Source: Trujillonella humicola
Lineage (GTDB): Bacteria; Actinomycetota; Actinomycetes; Mycobacteriales; Geodermatophilaceae
Assembly (NCBI RefSeq): GCF_046233715.1
Contig: NZ_JBJNRJ010000016.1
Span: forward strand, 27,439 to 91,438
Length of the DNA stretch: 64,000 nucleotides
Direction: 5' to 3'
A program made the translations under genes and the position numbers. The notes beneath the pieces were generated by a model. The model worked only from the letters and a program-made list of their open reading frames with translations. It did no database searches and was not told the DNA's origin. Position 1 is the first letter of the stretch, and every line of letters begins with the position of its first letter. Shown here one piece after another: positions 1 through 8,791 of the stretch.

Positions 1-2
1 CG

Positions 3-353
3 CGGCCGCTGGTCGTGCTCACCGGCGCGCTCGAGGAGCTGCTGGCCGACCCCGCGCACGCCGCGGCGGAGGCCGCGTTCGTCTCCGCGCGGCTCACCGA
101 CCCGGTGCGCCCGGCCGATCCGATGCGCCGGCTGCAGGCCCGCTTCCCGCACTGCGTCCACCTCGAGTGGGCGGGCCGGCCGGCCTCGGCCGACGGCCGC
201 AGCTACCAGGAGCGGCTGCAGGGCCGCGGCGACCTCGAGGTGGTGGGGGAGTTCGTCTCCCACGTCCGCGACGGGATCGGCGCGAGCGCCGTGGAGCGCG
301 AGCTGCTCGGCCGGGCGCTGGCCGTGGCCGCGCGCGACGAGGTCGCCCGGTGA
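3..353 (+). CDS. sbcD: SbcD nuclease subunit, C-terminal end (partial)
   Basis: Only the last 116 or so codons are present; the reading frame is open from the left edge, so the gene begins outside the window. The residues form the capping part of an SbcD/Mre11-type phosphoesterase (ARFPHCVHLEW, then a helical tail), not its metal site. The identification rests mainly on the next gene: the TGA stop overlaps the GTG start of sbcC (GTGA), the usual sbcD-sbcC coupling. SbcD is the Mn-dependent nuclease subunit of the SbcCD complex, which opens hairpins and trims blocked DNA ends. Confidence 0.8.
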   Translation, partial: RPLVVLTGALEELLADPAHAAAEAAFVSARLTDPVRPADPMRRLQARFPHCVHLEWAGRPASADGRSYQERLQGRGDLEVVGEFVSHVRDGIGASAVERELLGRALAVAARDEVAR

Positions 354-3310
354 GGCTGCACCGGCTGGCGGTCACCGCCTTCGGGCCGTTCGCCGGCACC
401 GAGACCGTCGACCTGGACACGGTGGCCGGCGACGGGCTGTTCCTGCTCTGGGGTCCCACGGGGTCGGGCAAGACCACGCTGCTCGACGCGGTGGTCTTCG
501 CCCTCTACGGCACCGTCCCGGGCGCCCGCGGCGAGGAGAAGCGGCTGCGCAGCGACCACGCCGACGCGGCGACCCGCACCGAGGTCGCCTGCGAGCTCAC
601 CCTGGGCGGGGAGCGGCTGCTGGTCACCCGCCGGCCCGAGCAGTCCCGGCCCAAGCGGCGCGGCACGGGGCTCACCGTCGAGCAGGCCCGGCTGACGGTG
701 CAGCGGCTCACCGGCGACGGGTGGGAGCCGGTCAGCACCCGCATCGACGAGGGGTCGGAGTACCTGCGCACCCGGGTGGGCCTCGACGTCCACCAGTTCT
801 GCCAGGTGGTGCTGCTGCCGCAGGGCGACTTCGCCCGCTTCCTGCGCGCCGAGCCGGAGCGCCGCGCCGACCTGCTGCGCACGCTCTTCGACGTCGGCCG
901 GTTCGCCCGCGTGGAGGACTGGCTGGCCGGGGAGCGCCGCGCCGCCGAGGAGGCGCTGCGCGGGGAGCGGCTGCACCTGTCGACGCTGCTCGCCCGGGTC
1001 GCCCAGACCGCCGACGAGGACGTGCCCGAGGAACTGGCCCCCGAGCTGGTGGGGGCCCGCGGCAGCGGCCCGGTCGGCGAGTGGGTCGGCGGCGTGCGGT
1101 CCCGGGCCGCATCGGAGCTCGCCGCGGCCGACCGGGCCGCTGCGGCGGCGGCCACCGCCGCGACCGCGGCCACGCAGGCGCTGGCCACCGCCCGAGCCGT
1201 CGACGACCGGCACGCCCGCCGGGCCCGGGCGGAGGAGGAGCTGGCCCGGCTGCGCGCCGCCGAGCCCGGACTGGCGCCGGTCCGGGCCCGGCTGGCCGCC
1301 GGCCGGGCCGCGGAGGTCCTGCGGGACGTGCTGGAGGCCGCCGGCCGCGCGGCGCTCGAGGCCGAGCGCTGCGCCCGCGCCTCGGCCGCCGCCCGCTCCG
1401 CCTGGGCGGCGACCGGGCACGGGGTGGATCCCGACCGCGACCTCGCCCGCCGCCTGCGGGACGACGCGGCCGAGGCCCGCGCCCTGCAGCCGGAGGCTCT
1501 CCGGGCGGCGGAGCTGGCCCCCCGCGTGACCGGCCTGGCCGAGGAGATCGCGCGCCTCGGGCGGCGCTGCACCACCGCCGAGGTCTCCGCGGCCGAGCTG
1601 CCCGCGCTCGTCGCGGCCGAGCAGGAGCGGGTCGAGGCGGCGGCCGGCGCGGCCGCCCGGATGCCGGCCCGCACGGCCGTGGCCGAGGCCGCGCGCGCGG
1701 CCCTGGCGGCCGGACGGGACGCCGAGCACCTGGCGGCCGCGCTGACCGAGGCGCAGGCCGCCGCCGCGGCGGCGCGGGACCGCTGGCTGACCGCCCGTGA
1801 GGCGCTGCTGGACGTGCGCGCCCGACGCCTGGACGGCATGGCCGCCGAGCTGGCCGCCGGCCTGGTCGAGGGCGAGGACTGCCCGGTCTGCGGCTCCGCG
1901 GAGCACCCGCGCCCGGCCACGCCGGGCGGCCGGCCGGTCGGAGCGGGGGACGAGGAGCGCGCGCGAGCCGCCGCCGACCGCGCCGAGGCCGCGGCCGCCA
2001 CCGCCGCCACCGCGGCGGAGGAGCGGGCCCGGGAGCTCGCCGTGCTGCGCGCCCGGGCGGGTGATCGGCCGCTGCCCGAGCTGGCCGCGGCCGCCGCGGA
2101 GGCCGAGCGCGGGCTGGCTGCGCTGGCCGCGGCCGCCGGGGAGCTCCCGGCGGCGCGTGCCCGGCTCGACGGCTCCCTCGCCCGGCGCGACGAGCTGGCC
2201 CGCCGGCTGGCCGCCGACCGCGAGCAACTCGGCCGGCGCACCGCCGAACGCGCCGCGCAGGAAGCGGAGCTGACCGCGCTCGCGGCACGGCTCGACGCCG
2301 TGCGCGGCGAGGACCCGGACCTGGAGAGCCGGGTGCGCCGGCTGAGCGCGGCCGCCGAGCGCTGCGAGGCGGTGCTCGACGCCGAGGCGGAGGAGTCGCG
2401 CGCCCGCGCGGTCGCCGAGCAGGCGCGCCGGGTCGCCGGGCAGCGGGCCACCGCCGCCGGGTTCGCCGACGTACCGGCGGCCGCCGGCGCGCTGCTCGAT
2501 CCGGCCGAGCTGGCGGCCCTGGACGGCCGGGTCGCCGCGCACGAGCAGGCGCTGGCCGCCGTGCGCGCCACGCTGGCCGCCCCCGAGCTCGCCGACCTGG
2601 GCCCCCGACCGGACGTCGCCGCGCTGGAGACCCGGTGCGCGGGGCTCACCGGGGCGCGGGAGGAGTCCGTCGCGGCCCTCGACCGTGCCCGCCGGCGCTC
2701 CGCCGACCTCGACCTGCTCGCCGGTGACCTCGTCGCGGCAGAGGTGCGGCTGGACGAGCGGCGGGCCGTCGCCGAGCAGGTCACCGGCCTGGCGGACCTG
2801 GTCAACGGGCGCGGGGCCAACACGCTGCGCATGCGGCTGCAGTCGTTCGTGCTGGCCGCCCGGCTCGAGCAGGTGGCCGCGGTGGCCAGCCGCCGGCTGC
2901 TGGAGATGTCGGGCAACCGCTACACGTTCCGGCACAGCGACGCGCTGGGCCGCAACGGCGCCCGCGGGGGTCTGGGCCTGGACGTCTTCGACGAGTACAC
3001 GGGGACGCTGCGGCCGACCAAGACGCTGTCGGGCGGGGAGAGCTTCATGGCCTCGCTGGCCCTCGCCCTCGGCCTCGCCGACGTGGTGACCGCGGAGAGC
3101 GGCGGCATCCAGATGGACACCCTGTTCGTCGACGAGGGGTTCGGCACCCTCGACGCCCGGGCGCTGGACTCCGTGATGGGCGTGCTCGACGAGCTGCGCC
3201 GGGGCGGTCGCACGGTCGGCCTGATCAGCCACCTCGAGGAGCTGCGCCAGCGGATCCCCACCACGGTGGAGGTGCTCGCCGGCCGGCACGGCTCCCGCCT
3301 CGCGGGCTGA
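350..3310 (+). CDS. sbcC: SbcC, Rad50-like SMC-type ATPase of SbcCD nuclease
   Basis: The 986-residue protein has the Rad50/SbcC order: an N-terminal ATPase half with Walker A GPTGSGKTT (about residue 35), a long Ala/Glu/Arg-rich coiled coil, a zinc hook CPVC near residue 511, a returning coiled coil, then the ABC signature LSGGE (about 893) and Walker B TLFVDEGFGTLD. ATP binding dimerises the heads and controls the SbcD nuclease in repair of hairpins and blocked ends. The GTG at 350 was chosen because it overlaps the sbcD stop and gives the conserved start MRLHRLAVTAFGPF; an open frame further upstream is not conserved-looking. Coiled-coil composition is extreme (runs of Ala), as expected at this GC. 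Confidence 0.96.
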   Translation: MRLHRLAVTAFGPFAGTETVDLDTVAGDGLFLLWGPTGSGKTTLLDAVVFALYGTVPGARGEEKRLRSDHADAATRTEVACELTLGGERLLVTRRPEQSRPKRRGTGLTVEQARLTVQRLTGDGWEPVSTRIDEGSEYLRTRVGLDVHQFCQVVLLPQGDFARFLRAEPERRADLLRTLFDVGRFARVEDWLAGERRAAEEALRGERLHLSTLLARVAQTADEDVPEELAPELVGARGSGPVGEWVGGVRSRAASELAAADRAAAAAATAATAATQALATARAVDDRHARRARAEEELARLRAAEPGLAPVRARLAAGRAAEVLRDVLEAAGRAALEAERCARASAAARSAWAATGHGVDPDRDLARRLRDDAAEARALQPEALRAAELAPRVTGLAEEIARLGRRCTTAEVSAAELPALVAAEQERVEAAAGAAARMPARTAVAEAARAALAAGRDAEHLAAALTEAQAAAAAARDRWLTAREALLDVRARRLDGMAAELAAGLVEGEDCPVCGSAEHPRPATPGGRPVGAGDEERARAAADRAEAAAATAATAAEERARELAVLRARAGDRPLPELAAAAAEAERGLAALAAAAGELPAARARLDGSLARRDELARRLAADREQLGRRTAERAAQEAELTALAARLDAVRGEDPDLESRVRRLSAAAERCEAVLDAEAEESRARAVAEQARRVAGQRATAAGFADVPAAAGALLDPAELAALDGRVAAHEQALAAVRATLAAPELADLGPRPDVAALETRCAGLTGAREESVAALDRARRRSADLDLLAGDLVAAEVRLDERRAVAEQVTGLADLVNGRGANTLRMRLQSFVLAARLEQVAAVASRRLLEMSGNRYTFRHSDALGRNGARGGLGLDVFDEYTGTLRPTKTLSGGESFMASLALALGLADVVTAESGGIQMDTLFVDEGFGTLDARALDSVMGVLDELRRGGRTVGLISHLEELRQRIPTTVEVLAGRHGSRLAG

Positions 3311-3339
3311 CCGCCGGCGGCGGACCCGGGCGGCGCGGC

Positions 3340-3357
3340 CCGGGCGGCGCCGCCCGG
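3340..3357. terminator. GC palindrome between convergent genes
   Basis: CCGGGCGGCGCCGCCCGG is a perfect 18-bp palindrome in the short gap between sbcC and the convergent coiled-coil gene. It could act as a bidirectional terminator, but it has no U-tract and GC-rich palindromes arise easily here. Confidence 0.35.
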
Positions 3358-3364
3358 CGAGGGC

Positions 3365-3898
3365 TCAGGAGCCGTCGGCCCCCGGTGGGAAGGCCCGGGC
3401 CTCGAGCACGCGGAGCCTCTCCTCGTAGGCCGACAGCAGCGAGAGGCGGGAGCGGACGCGGGCGTGCTCCTCGCGGACGACCTCGACGAGCATCCGCGCC
3501 TCGGCCACGTCCGCGTCGTCCCCGGGGGTGACCACCACCGGCCGGGCGGCGCGCTCGAGCCGCTCCTCCAGGGCCGCGGCCTGCGGGGCGAGGCGGGAGA
3601 GCTGGTGGGCGTTCCAGTCGGCCCGCTCCTCCAGCGCGCCGAAGCGGGCCTCGTACCCCTCGGACCAGGCGCCCAGGCGCCGCTCCAGCTCGTCCACCCG
3701 CTCGGACACGTGCGTGAGGTCCCGGGCGAAGGCGCGCTCCGCCAGCTCCGCGCGCAGGTCGGCGCGCACCTGCTCACGCAGCTCGGCCTCCCGGGCGGCG
3801 AGCGCGTCGAGCCGGGCGACCAGCGCCTCCGTCCGGCGGTCGACGCGGTCGTTCAGAGCTGCCTCGAGGCGTCGCCTCAGGCGGTGGGGCAACCTCAC
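3365..3898 (-). CDS. Coiled-coil hypothetical protein
   Basis: No known family recognised. The 177-residue protein is strongly charged and almost entirely helical: Arg-rich N-terminus (MRLPHRLRRRLEAALNDRVD), then heptad-like Ala/Leu/Glu/Arg repeats to about residue 115, a short break (VVVTPGDDADV) and a second helix. It has no signal peptide or membrane segment. It is the last gene of a leftward run that includes the GT29-like enzyme (52 bp upstream) and the LGFP wall protein, so a role beside surface-glycan synthesis, for example as a scaffold or chain-length partner, is possible but only inferred from position. Confidence 0.7.
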   Translation of the reverse strand: MRLPHRLRRRLEAALNDRVDRRTEALVARLDALAAREAELREQVRADLRAELAERAFARDLTHVSERVDELERRLGAWSEGYEARFGALEERADWNAHQLSRLAPQAAALEERLERAARPVVVTPGDDADVAEARMLVEVVREEHARVRSRLSLLSAYEERLRVLEARAFPPGADGS

Positions 3899-3950
3899 GG
3901 TCGTCCTCCTCGGCAGGTGGATGTCGGGGGCGGCGGGGTCCCGGGGCCGG

Positions 3951-4643
3951 TCACGTCCAGTAGCGGACGGCGGCGCCGCGGACCCACTCGTGCATGAACC
4001 GGCGCTCGGGGCCGAGGTCGTGCTCGGCGTTGATCTCCATCACCCGGCCGGATGCGTGCGCCCAGCTCGGAGGCACGTCCTCCTCGTGGAAGGAGAAGCC
4101 GGTCACCTCCAGGCGCGCGCCGGGGAAGGCGTCGCGCGCCCACCAGGCCGCCATCGTCCCGGTCGTGGCCCACGTCCCGGCCCCGACGGTGTCGAAGCCC
4201 AGGTCGCGGGAGAGGGGCAGGGTGAGGTCGTCGTTGGAGACGTGGACCTGGCCGAGGTCGGCCGGCCACCAGTCGGGCAGCGCCTCACGCTCGCCGTGCA
4301 GCCGGCCGGGTTCGACCAGGAGGTACAGCCGGTCCTGGTAGTCCTGGAAGAACCACCGGCTGGCGACGACGCCGCGGTGGAAGAAGACGACGTCGACCCG
4401 CCGGCCGTAGGTGGGGGCGTCCCCGGCGCCGTCCAGCCGGAAGCCGTTGACCCGCAGCACCAGGTCGCAGCCGTCGACGGCCGCGGCGCGCTCGGGATCC
4501 GGGCTCATCGGCCGGTTCCCGACGACCGCCACCGAGCGCACCGGGGTGTGCCGCGCGTAGCTCTCCGCGAGGGCGCGCAGCGCGTCGCGGCGGGCGGTGC
4601 CGCTGCTCACCGGGCGTGTCGTGGTCTCGGTGGTCGCCGTCAT
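3951..4643 (-). CDS. GT29 family sialyltransferase-like glycosyltransferase
   Basis: The 230-residue soluble protein carries the three landmarks of GT29 enzymes: a sialylmotif-L-like block at residues 38-68 (VAVVGNRPMS, then DLVLRVNGFR), a motif-S-like block at 157-170 (GTWATTGTMAAWWA), and an H-x4-E motif VS (H208, E213). GT29 members transfer sialic acid or related sugars from CMP-activated donors. The protein has no signal peptide or membrane anchor, so it would act in the cytoplasm. It sits in a leftward operon-like run between an LGFP wall protein and a coiled-coil protein. The window also encodes a CMP-ulosonic-acid pathway near 37.4-39.5 kb, which could provide a donor. Family assignment is from motifs only; donor and acceptor are unknown. 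Confidence 0.72.
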   Translation of the reverse strand: MTATTETTTRPVSSGTARRDALRALAESYARHTPVRSVAVVGNRPMSPDPERAAAVDGCDLVLRVNGFRLDGAGDAPTYGRRVDVVFFHRGVVASRWFFQDYQDRLYLLVEPGRLHGEREALPDWWPADLGQVHVSNDDLTLPLSRDLGFDTVGAGTWATTGTMAAWWARDAFPGARLEVTGFSFHEEDVPPSWAHASGRVMEINAEHDLGPERRFMHEWVRGAAVRYWT

Positions 4644-4725
4644 GCCCGGGTGGTCCCCGACCGTCGGGGCCCGGGTGAGTCGCTCACGTCGTCGGAGTCT
4701 AGGGACCGGGCCGCCGGCGCCCCGG

Positions 4726-6828
4726 TCACCGCTGGGTCACCTGGCCGGTGAGGGTCGAGTAGACCAGCGTGCCGCCGGCGAACCGCTGGCTCTGCCCGTC
4801 GGCCGTCACGCGAGCCTCCTCGACCGGGTACCCGAGGGCGCCGGCCTCCCAGCCGCGGGTGCCCCAGTACGCCCGCAGCGGGTCGGACACCACCCGCGCG
4901 CCGGTGCCCGGCGACCAGTAGATCGAGCCCCCCTGGTACTGCTGGAAGCAGCCGCCCCGGACCAGGCCGCAGTAGACCCCGGTCGTCGGGTAGCCCAGCG
5001 CCCCGGTCTCCCAGCCCTGCGCGCCCCAGCGCTGGCGGATGGCGCCGACGACGCCGTGCGCGCCGGTCTCCGCCGTCCAGTACAGGGCACCGTTCTGGAA
5101 CTCCTGCCAGCACCCGCCGCCGACCAGGTCGCAGTGCATCTCGCGCCGCGGGTAGCCCAGCGGGCCGGTCTCCCAGCCCTGGGCGCCCCACGCCTGCTGG
5201 ACGGGCCCGCTGACCGCCCGGGCGCCGGTGGCCGCCGACCAGTAGACGGCGCCCTGCTGGAACTGCTGCACGCAGCCGCCCTGGCTCAGCCCGCACCACA
5301 TCTCCGCGGTGGGGAAGCCCAGGGGGCCCGCCTCGCGGCGGCCCTCGGTCCAGCGCGCGAGGACGGCGCCGGCGACGACGCGGGCCCCCGTCGGCGTCGA
5401 CCAGGCGATGGTGCCCCGCTCGAAGTCCTGGACGCAGCCGCTGCCGGACGATCCGCAGCGCGTGTCGGCCGTGGGGTAGCCCAGGGAGCCGCCCTCCCAG
5501 CCCTGCGCGCCCCAGCGGTCCCGGACCGGACCGTTCAGCACGGCGCGCGCGCCGGTGGCCGGAGCCCAGTAGATCGCTCCGCGCTGGAACTCCTGGACGC
5601 AGCCGCCGCGCGTGAGCCCGCACCACAGCCCGCCGGTCGGGTACCCCAGCGGGCCCGCCTCCCAGCCCGTGGCGCCCCACTTGTCCCGGACCGCGCCGAG
5701 CATCGCGTGCGCCCCGGTGCCGTGGCTCCAGTGCATCGTCCCCTTCTGAAAGCCCTGCCAGCAGCCGCCGTCCACCAGGCCGCAGTTCTCGTCGGTGGTC
5801 GGGTAGCCCAGCGGCCCGTTCTCCCAGCCCTGGGCGCCCCAGGTCTGCCAGATGGCGCCCACCAGGACGCGCGCCCCCGAGGCGGGTGACCAGTAGATCG
5901 CCCCGGACCGGAACAGCTGGTAGCAGCCGCCGCCGGTCAGGCCGCAGCGGGAGACGTCGGTGCTGGGGCCGAGCGGCCCGGTCGCCCCGCCCAGCTGCTG
6001 GTACCTGTCGTGGATCGCGTTGCCACCGACCGACTGCGTCGTCCCGAACCAGTTGACGAAGTGGGCGTAGAAGTTGCGGTTGCCGTAGCTCGAGCAGCGG
6101 TTGCCCTCGCCGGGGTAGGCGTCGAGGGAGGCCTGGTTGGGCCGGTAGGGCGTGTAGTTGTAGAGGCCCGCGGTGGCCTGGTTGGCGATGTAGACCTGCG
6201 AGGTGCCGCAGTCGGCCGGCACGTTCCACTGGATCGTGTTGACCCGGCCGGCCTTGTACCCGTAGCGCGCCGCCTCGATCCGGTAGCGCTGGAACTGGCG
6301 GGCGGCGAAGTAGACCTGGCTGACGAAGCCGGAGAAGGCCGGGTCGCACGGCGCGGTGTCCGGGCACGCGAAGCCGGTGGCCTTCTGGTACTGCGTGGTC
6401 GTCGGCCGCGTCCTGGTGACGAGACCCTGCTCCTTCTGCAGGAGCACCAGCAGCACCCGCGGGCTGACACCGCACGCGCGGCCGACCTTGGCGATGATCG
6501 TGCCGGCCGACTCGTTCGCCGCGCCCTGGTAGCCCGAGCACATCGCATCGGGAGCCTGGTTCACCGTCGTCTGCGCGAAGTCCTTGAGGCAGGGCATCTC
6601 CCCGGCGACGCAGGAGGCACCGCGCACGGCGAGGAAGCGGTCGACCGATGCCGCGTCCATCGAGGTCCCGTCGAAGAACACCGCGTCGGAGATGATGTTG
6701 CCCGCGTCGAAGCCCTGGATCGGGGCCGCCTGCGCGACTCCGGCCGGGCGGTCGCCGGAGACCGGCGCCAGCAGGACCGCCCCGACGAGCGCGAGCACGG
6801 TGACCAGGCGGGTCAGCGTCGTCCTCAC
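4726..6828 (-). CDS. Secreted wall protein with eight LGFP repeats
   Basis: The start is the GTG at 6828, which overlaps the stop of the upstream gene (GTGA) and gives a clear signal peptide (RLVTVLALVGAVLLAPVSG, then an A-Q-A-A cleavage region), for 700 residues. After it comes a domain of about 270 residues common in actinobacterial proteins loosely called hemagglutinins (LLVLLQKEQGLV motif), which may have a lysozyme/glucosaminidase-like fold. The C-terminal half is eight tandem LGFP repeats of about 54 residues, with core GPLGYP or a variant. Repeats 1-7 each carry a C-x5-C-like Cys pair (CGLTGGGC type), probably disulfides. LGFP repeats are thought to bind cell-wall glycan. The frame stays open upstream of 6828, but that part overlaps another gene and looks non-coding. 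Confidence 0.9.
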   Translation of the reverse strand: MRTTLTRLVTVLALVGAVLLAPVSGDRPAGVAQAAPIQGFDAGNIISDAVFFDGTSMDAASVDRFLAVRGASCVAGEMPCLKDFAQTTVNQAPDAMCSGYQGAANESAGTIIAKVGRACGVSPRVLLVLLQKEQGLVTRTRPTTTQYQKATGFACPDTAPCDPAFSGFVSQVYFAARQFQRYRIEAARYGYKAGRVNTIQWNVPADCGTSQVYIANQATAGLYNYTPYRPNQASLDAYPGEGNRCSSYGNRNFYAHFVNWFGTTQSVGGNAIHDRYQQLGGATGPLGPSTDVSRCGLTGGGCYQLFRSGAIYWSPASGARVLVGAIWQTWGAQGWENGPLGYPTTDENCGLVDGGCWQGFQKGTMHWSHGTGAHAMLGAVRDKWGATGWEAGPLGYPTGGLWCGLTRGGCVQEFQRGAIYWAPATGARAVLNGPVRDRWGAQGWEGGSLGYPTADTRCGSSGSGCVQDFERGTIAWSTPTGARVVAGAVLARWTEGRREAGPLGFPTAEMWCGLSQGGCVQQFQQGAVYWSAATGARAVSGPVQQAWGAQGWETGPLGYPRREMHCDLVGGGCWQEFQNGALYWTAETGAHGVVGAIRQRWGAQGWETGALGYPTTGVYCGLVRGGCFQQYQGGSIYWSPGTGARVVSDPLRAYWGTRGWEAGALGYPVEEARVTADGQSQRFAGGTLVYSTLTGQVTQR

Positions 6829-7400
6829 GGGACCTGCACCTCGACCGGGGCGGACGCACCGGAGGTCGTGCCCGCGGCGAAGCTCAGCACCGCCGACCAG
6901 GTGCCCGGCGCCAGCTGTGCGCCGTCGACGAACACGGAGCCGCACGCGGTCGTCGTGACGTCCGGCGTCGCCGGGCCCCCGGCGGTGACCGTCCGATCGC
7001 CGGAGGTGAGGGTGACGGTGCACGCGCCCTCGGTCGCGACGACCCGGTCCACGATCCCGGCCACCTCGACCGCCGAGGACGCGGGGTCCCAGCCGGCGTA
7101 GGTCACGAGGACGCCGACGTCGCCGCCGGACGGCGCCGGCGCGGGCGCGTCGGTGACGACGTCGTCCACGTCGGGCAGCTCGTCCTCCGGCACCGCGCCC
7201 GAGGGGAAGGCGGCGTCGGGGGTGGCCGGCGCGGCCGCGCCCGGGGTGCTCGCGGTCCCCGCCCGGCCGGTGGCGCCGGCCGCGGCGGTGTCGGCGGCGT
7301 CCGGGGAGTCCGTCCACCCGCTGGTGATCCAGATGCCCGCTGCGACGGCGCCCGCCGCGAGCAGGGCCCCGGACGCGACGAGACGTCGTCTCCTGGCCAT
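6825..7400 (-). CDS. Membrane-anchored hypothetical exported protein
   Basis: No named family recognised. The 191-residue protein starts MARRRR, followed by one hydrophobic segment (about residues 9-27) that serves as signal anchor or signal peptide. A low-complexity Ala/Thr/Pro/Asp linker follows (to about residue 95), then a small beta-rich C-terminal domain with two Cys (ACTVTLTSGDRTV; TTACGSVFVDG) that could form one disulfide. The start ATG at 7400 has a good ribosome site (GGAGGA, 5 nt spacing). It is the first gene of the leftward run and is translationally coupled to the LGFP protein, suggesting that both act at the outer surface. Confidence 0.75.
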   Translation of the reverse strand: MARRRRLVASGALLAAGAVAAGIWITSGWTDSPDAADTAAAGATGRAGTASTPGAAAPATPDAAFPSGAVPEDELPDVDDVVTDAPAPAPSGGDVGVLVTYAGWDPASSAVEVAGIVDRVVATEGACTVTLTSGDRTVTAGGPATPDVTTTACGSVFVDGAQLAPGTWSAVLSFAAGTTSGASAPVEVQVP

Positions 7401-7570
7401 GGCTGTCCTCCGGTCCGTGCCCGGCGGGATGCCCGTGGGGAGATCGAGGCCGCCGGTCGCGGACCGAGGTTACGGTCCGGAGTTGCGTGGTCACGGCATT
7501 TCCGGGCCGGGAGAGGGCCGTGTGGCGCGTGCGCCGGTCACCGCGCTCCGGCCGGCGCCCGGCCGGCGGC

Positions 7571-7576
7571 TAGGGT
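7571..7576 (+). promoter_or_regulatory. -10 box of purK, near-leaderless
   Basis: TAGGGT ends 9 nt before the purK ATG. Transcription would start about 2-3 nt before the start codon. No Shine-Dalgarno sequence is visible. Confidence 0.5.
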
Positions 7577-7585
7577 GCCGTCGCG

Positions 7586-8791
7586 ATGAGCGCATCCGGA
7601 GGCCCGCGGGACCGTCTGCCCGTCGTCGCGATGGTCGGCGGCGGTCAGCTCGCGCGCATGACCCACCAGGCGGCCATCCCGCTGGGGCAGTCGCTGCGCG
7701 TGCTGGCCACCGATCCCGCGGAGTCCGCCGCCCTCGTGGCCGCCGACGTCCGGCTCGGTGACCACCGGGACCTCGCCGCGCTGCGCGCGGTCGCCGAGGG
7801 GGCGACCGTGCTCACCTTCGACCACGAGCACGTCCCGACCGAGCACCTGCAGGCCCTGGAGGCCGACGGCGTGCGGGTCGCGCCGGGCCCGGCGGCGCTG
7901 GTGCACGCGCAGGACAAGCTCGTGCTGCGCTCCGCCCTCGCTGTGGCCGGGGAGCCGCAGCCGGCCTGGGCCGAGGTCACCACCGACACGGGGCTGGCCG
8001 ACTTCGCCGGCGCCTCCGGCTGGCCCATCGTGCTCAAGCCCCCTCGCGGCGGGTACGACGGGCGCGGGGTGTTCGTGGTCGACGACCTCGACGCAGCACT
8101 CGCGGTGCTCGCCGAGCACGGCCGGCTGCTGGCCGAGGAGCGGGTGGACATGGTCCGCGAGCTCGCCGTCCAGGTCGCCCGCTCGCCGTTCGGGCAGGTG
8201 GCGGTCTGGCCCGTGGTGGAGACGGTGCAGCGCGACGGGATCAACACCGAGGTCCTGGCGCCGGCGCCCGGCCTGGACGAGGCCACCGCAACCGCCGCGC
8301 AGGAGCTCGCGATCCGCATCGCCGAGCGGCTCGGCGTCGTGGGCCTGCTGGCCGTCGAGCTGTTCCAGACCGCCGGCGGCGTCGTGGTCAACGAGCTCGC
8401 CATGCGCCCGCACAACTCCGGGCACTGGACCATCGAGGGCTCCCGGACCAGCCAGTTCGAGCAACACCTGCGCGCCGTCCTGGACTACCCGCTGGGGTCG
8501 ACGGCGATGACCGCCCCGGTCGTCGTGATGGCCAACGTCCTCGGCGGGGACGCCGCCGAGCAGGGGTGGTCCGGGCCCGGCCTCGACGAGCGGGTGCACC
8601 ACCTCATGGCGCACTGGCCGGACGTGAAGCTGCACTGGTACGGCAAGGGGCAGCGCCGCGGCCGCAAGCTCGGGCACGTGACCGCGCTCGGCGACGACCT
8701 CGTCGAGGTCCGCGCCCGCGCCGTCGCCGCCGCCCGGTACCTGGCCGACGGCGTCGTCGACCCGGCCTTCGCGTTTCCCGAGGAGCACTGA
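7586..8791 (+). CDS. purK: 5-(carboxyamino)imidazole ribonucleotide synthase PurK
   Basis: PurK uses ATP and bicarbonate to convert AIR to N5-CAIR in purine synthesis. The 401-residue protein has the N-terminal motif MVGGGQLARM, a central ATP-grasp domain (VLKPPRGGYDGRGVFVV) and the catalytic C-terminal ATP-grasp segment (NELAMRPHNSGHWTIEG), typical for the family. The stop TGA is directly followed by the purE GTG, so the two steps are co-transcribed. The start ATG at 7586 is preceded by a -10 box and no ribosome site. Confidence 0.97.
   Translation: MSASGGPRDRLPVVAMVGGGQLARMTHQAAIPLGQSLRVLATDPAESAALVAADVRLGDHRDLAALRAVAEGATVLTFDHEHVPTEHLQALEADGVRVAPGPAALVHAQDKLVLRSALAVAGEPQPAWAEVTTDTGLADFAGASGWPIVLKPPRGGYDGRGVFVVDDLDAALAVLAEHGRLLAEERVDMVRELAVQVARSPFGQVAVWPVVETVQRDGINTEVLAPAPGLDEATATAAQELAIRIAERLGVVGLLAVELFQTAGGVVVNELAMRPHNSGHWTIEGSRTSQFEQHLRAVLDYPLGSTAMTAPVVVMANVLGGDAAEQGWSGPGLDERVHHLMAHWPDVKLHWYGKGQRRGRKLGHVTALGDDLVEVRARAVAAARYLADGVVDPAFAFPEEH

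Noticed and set aside
203..3289. Very long open frame on the minus strand opposite sbcC
   Set aside because: It is a shadow of sbcC caused by high GC; the protein is Gly/Arg/Pro-rich without conserved motifs and the plus strand encodes clear SbcC motifs.
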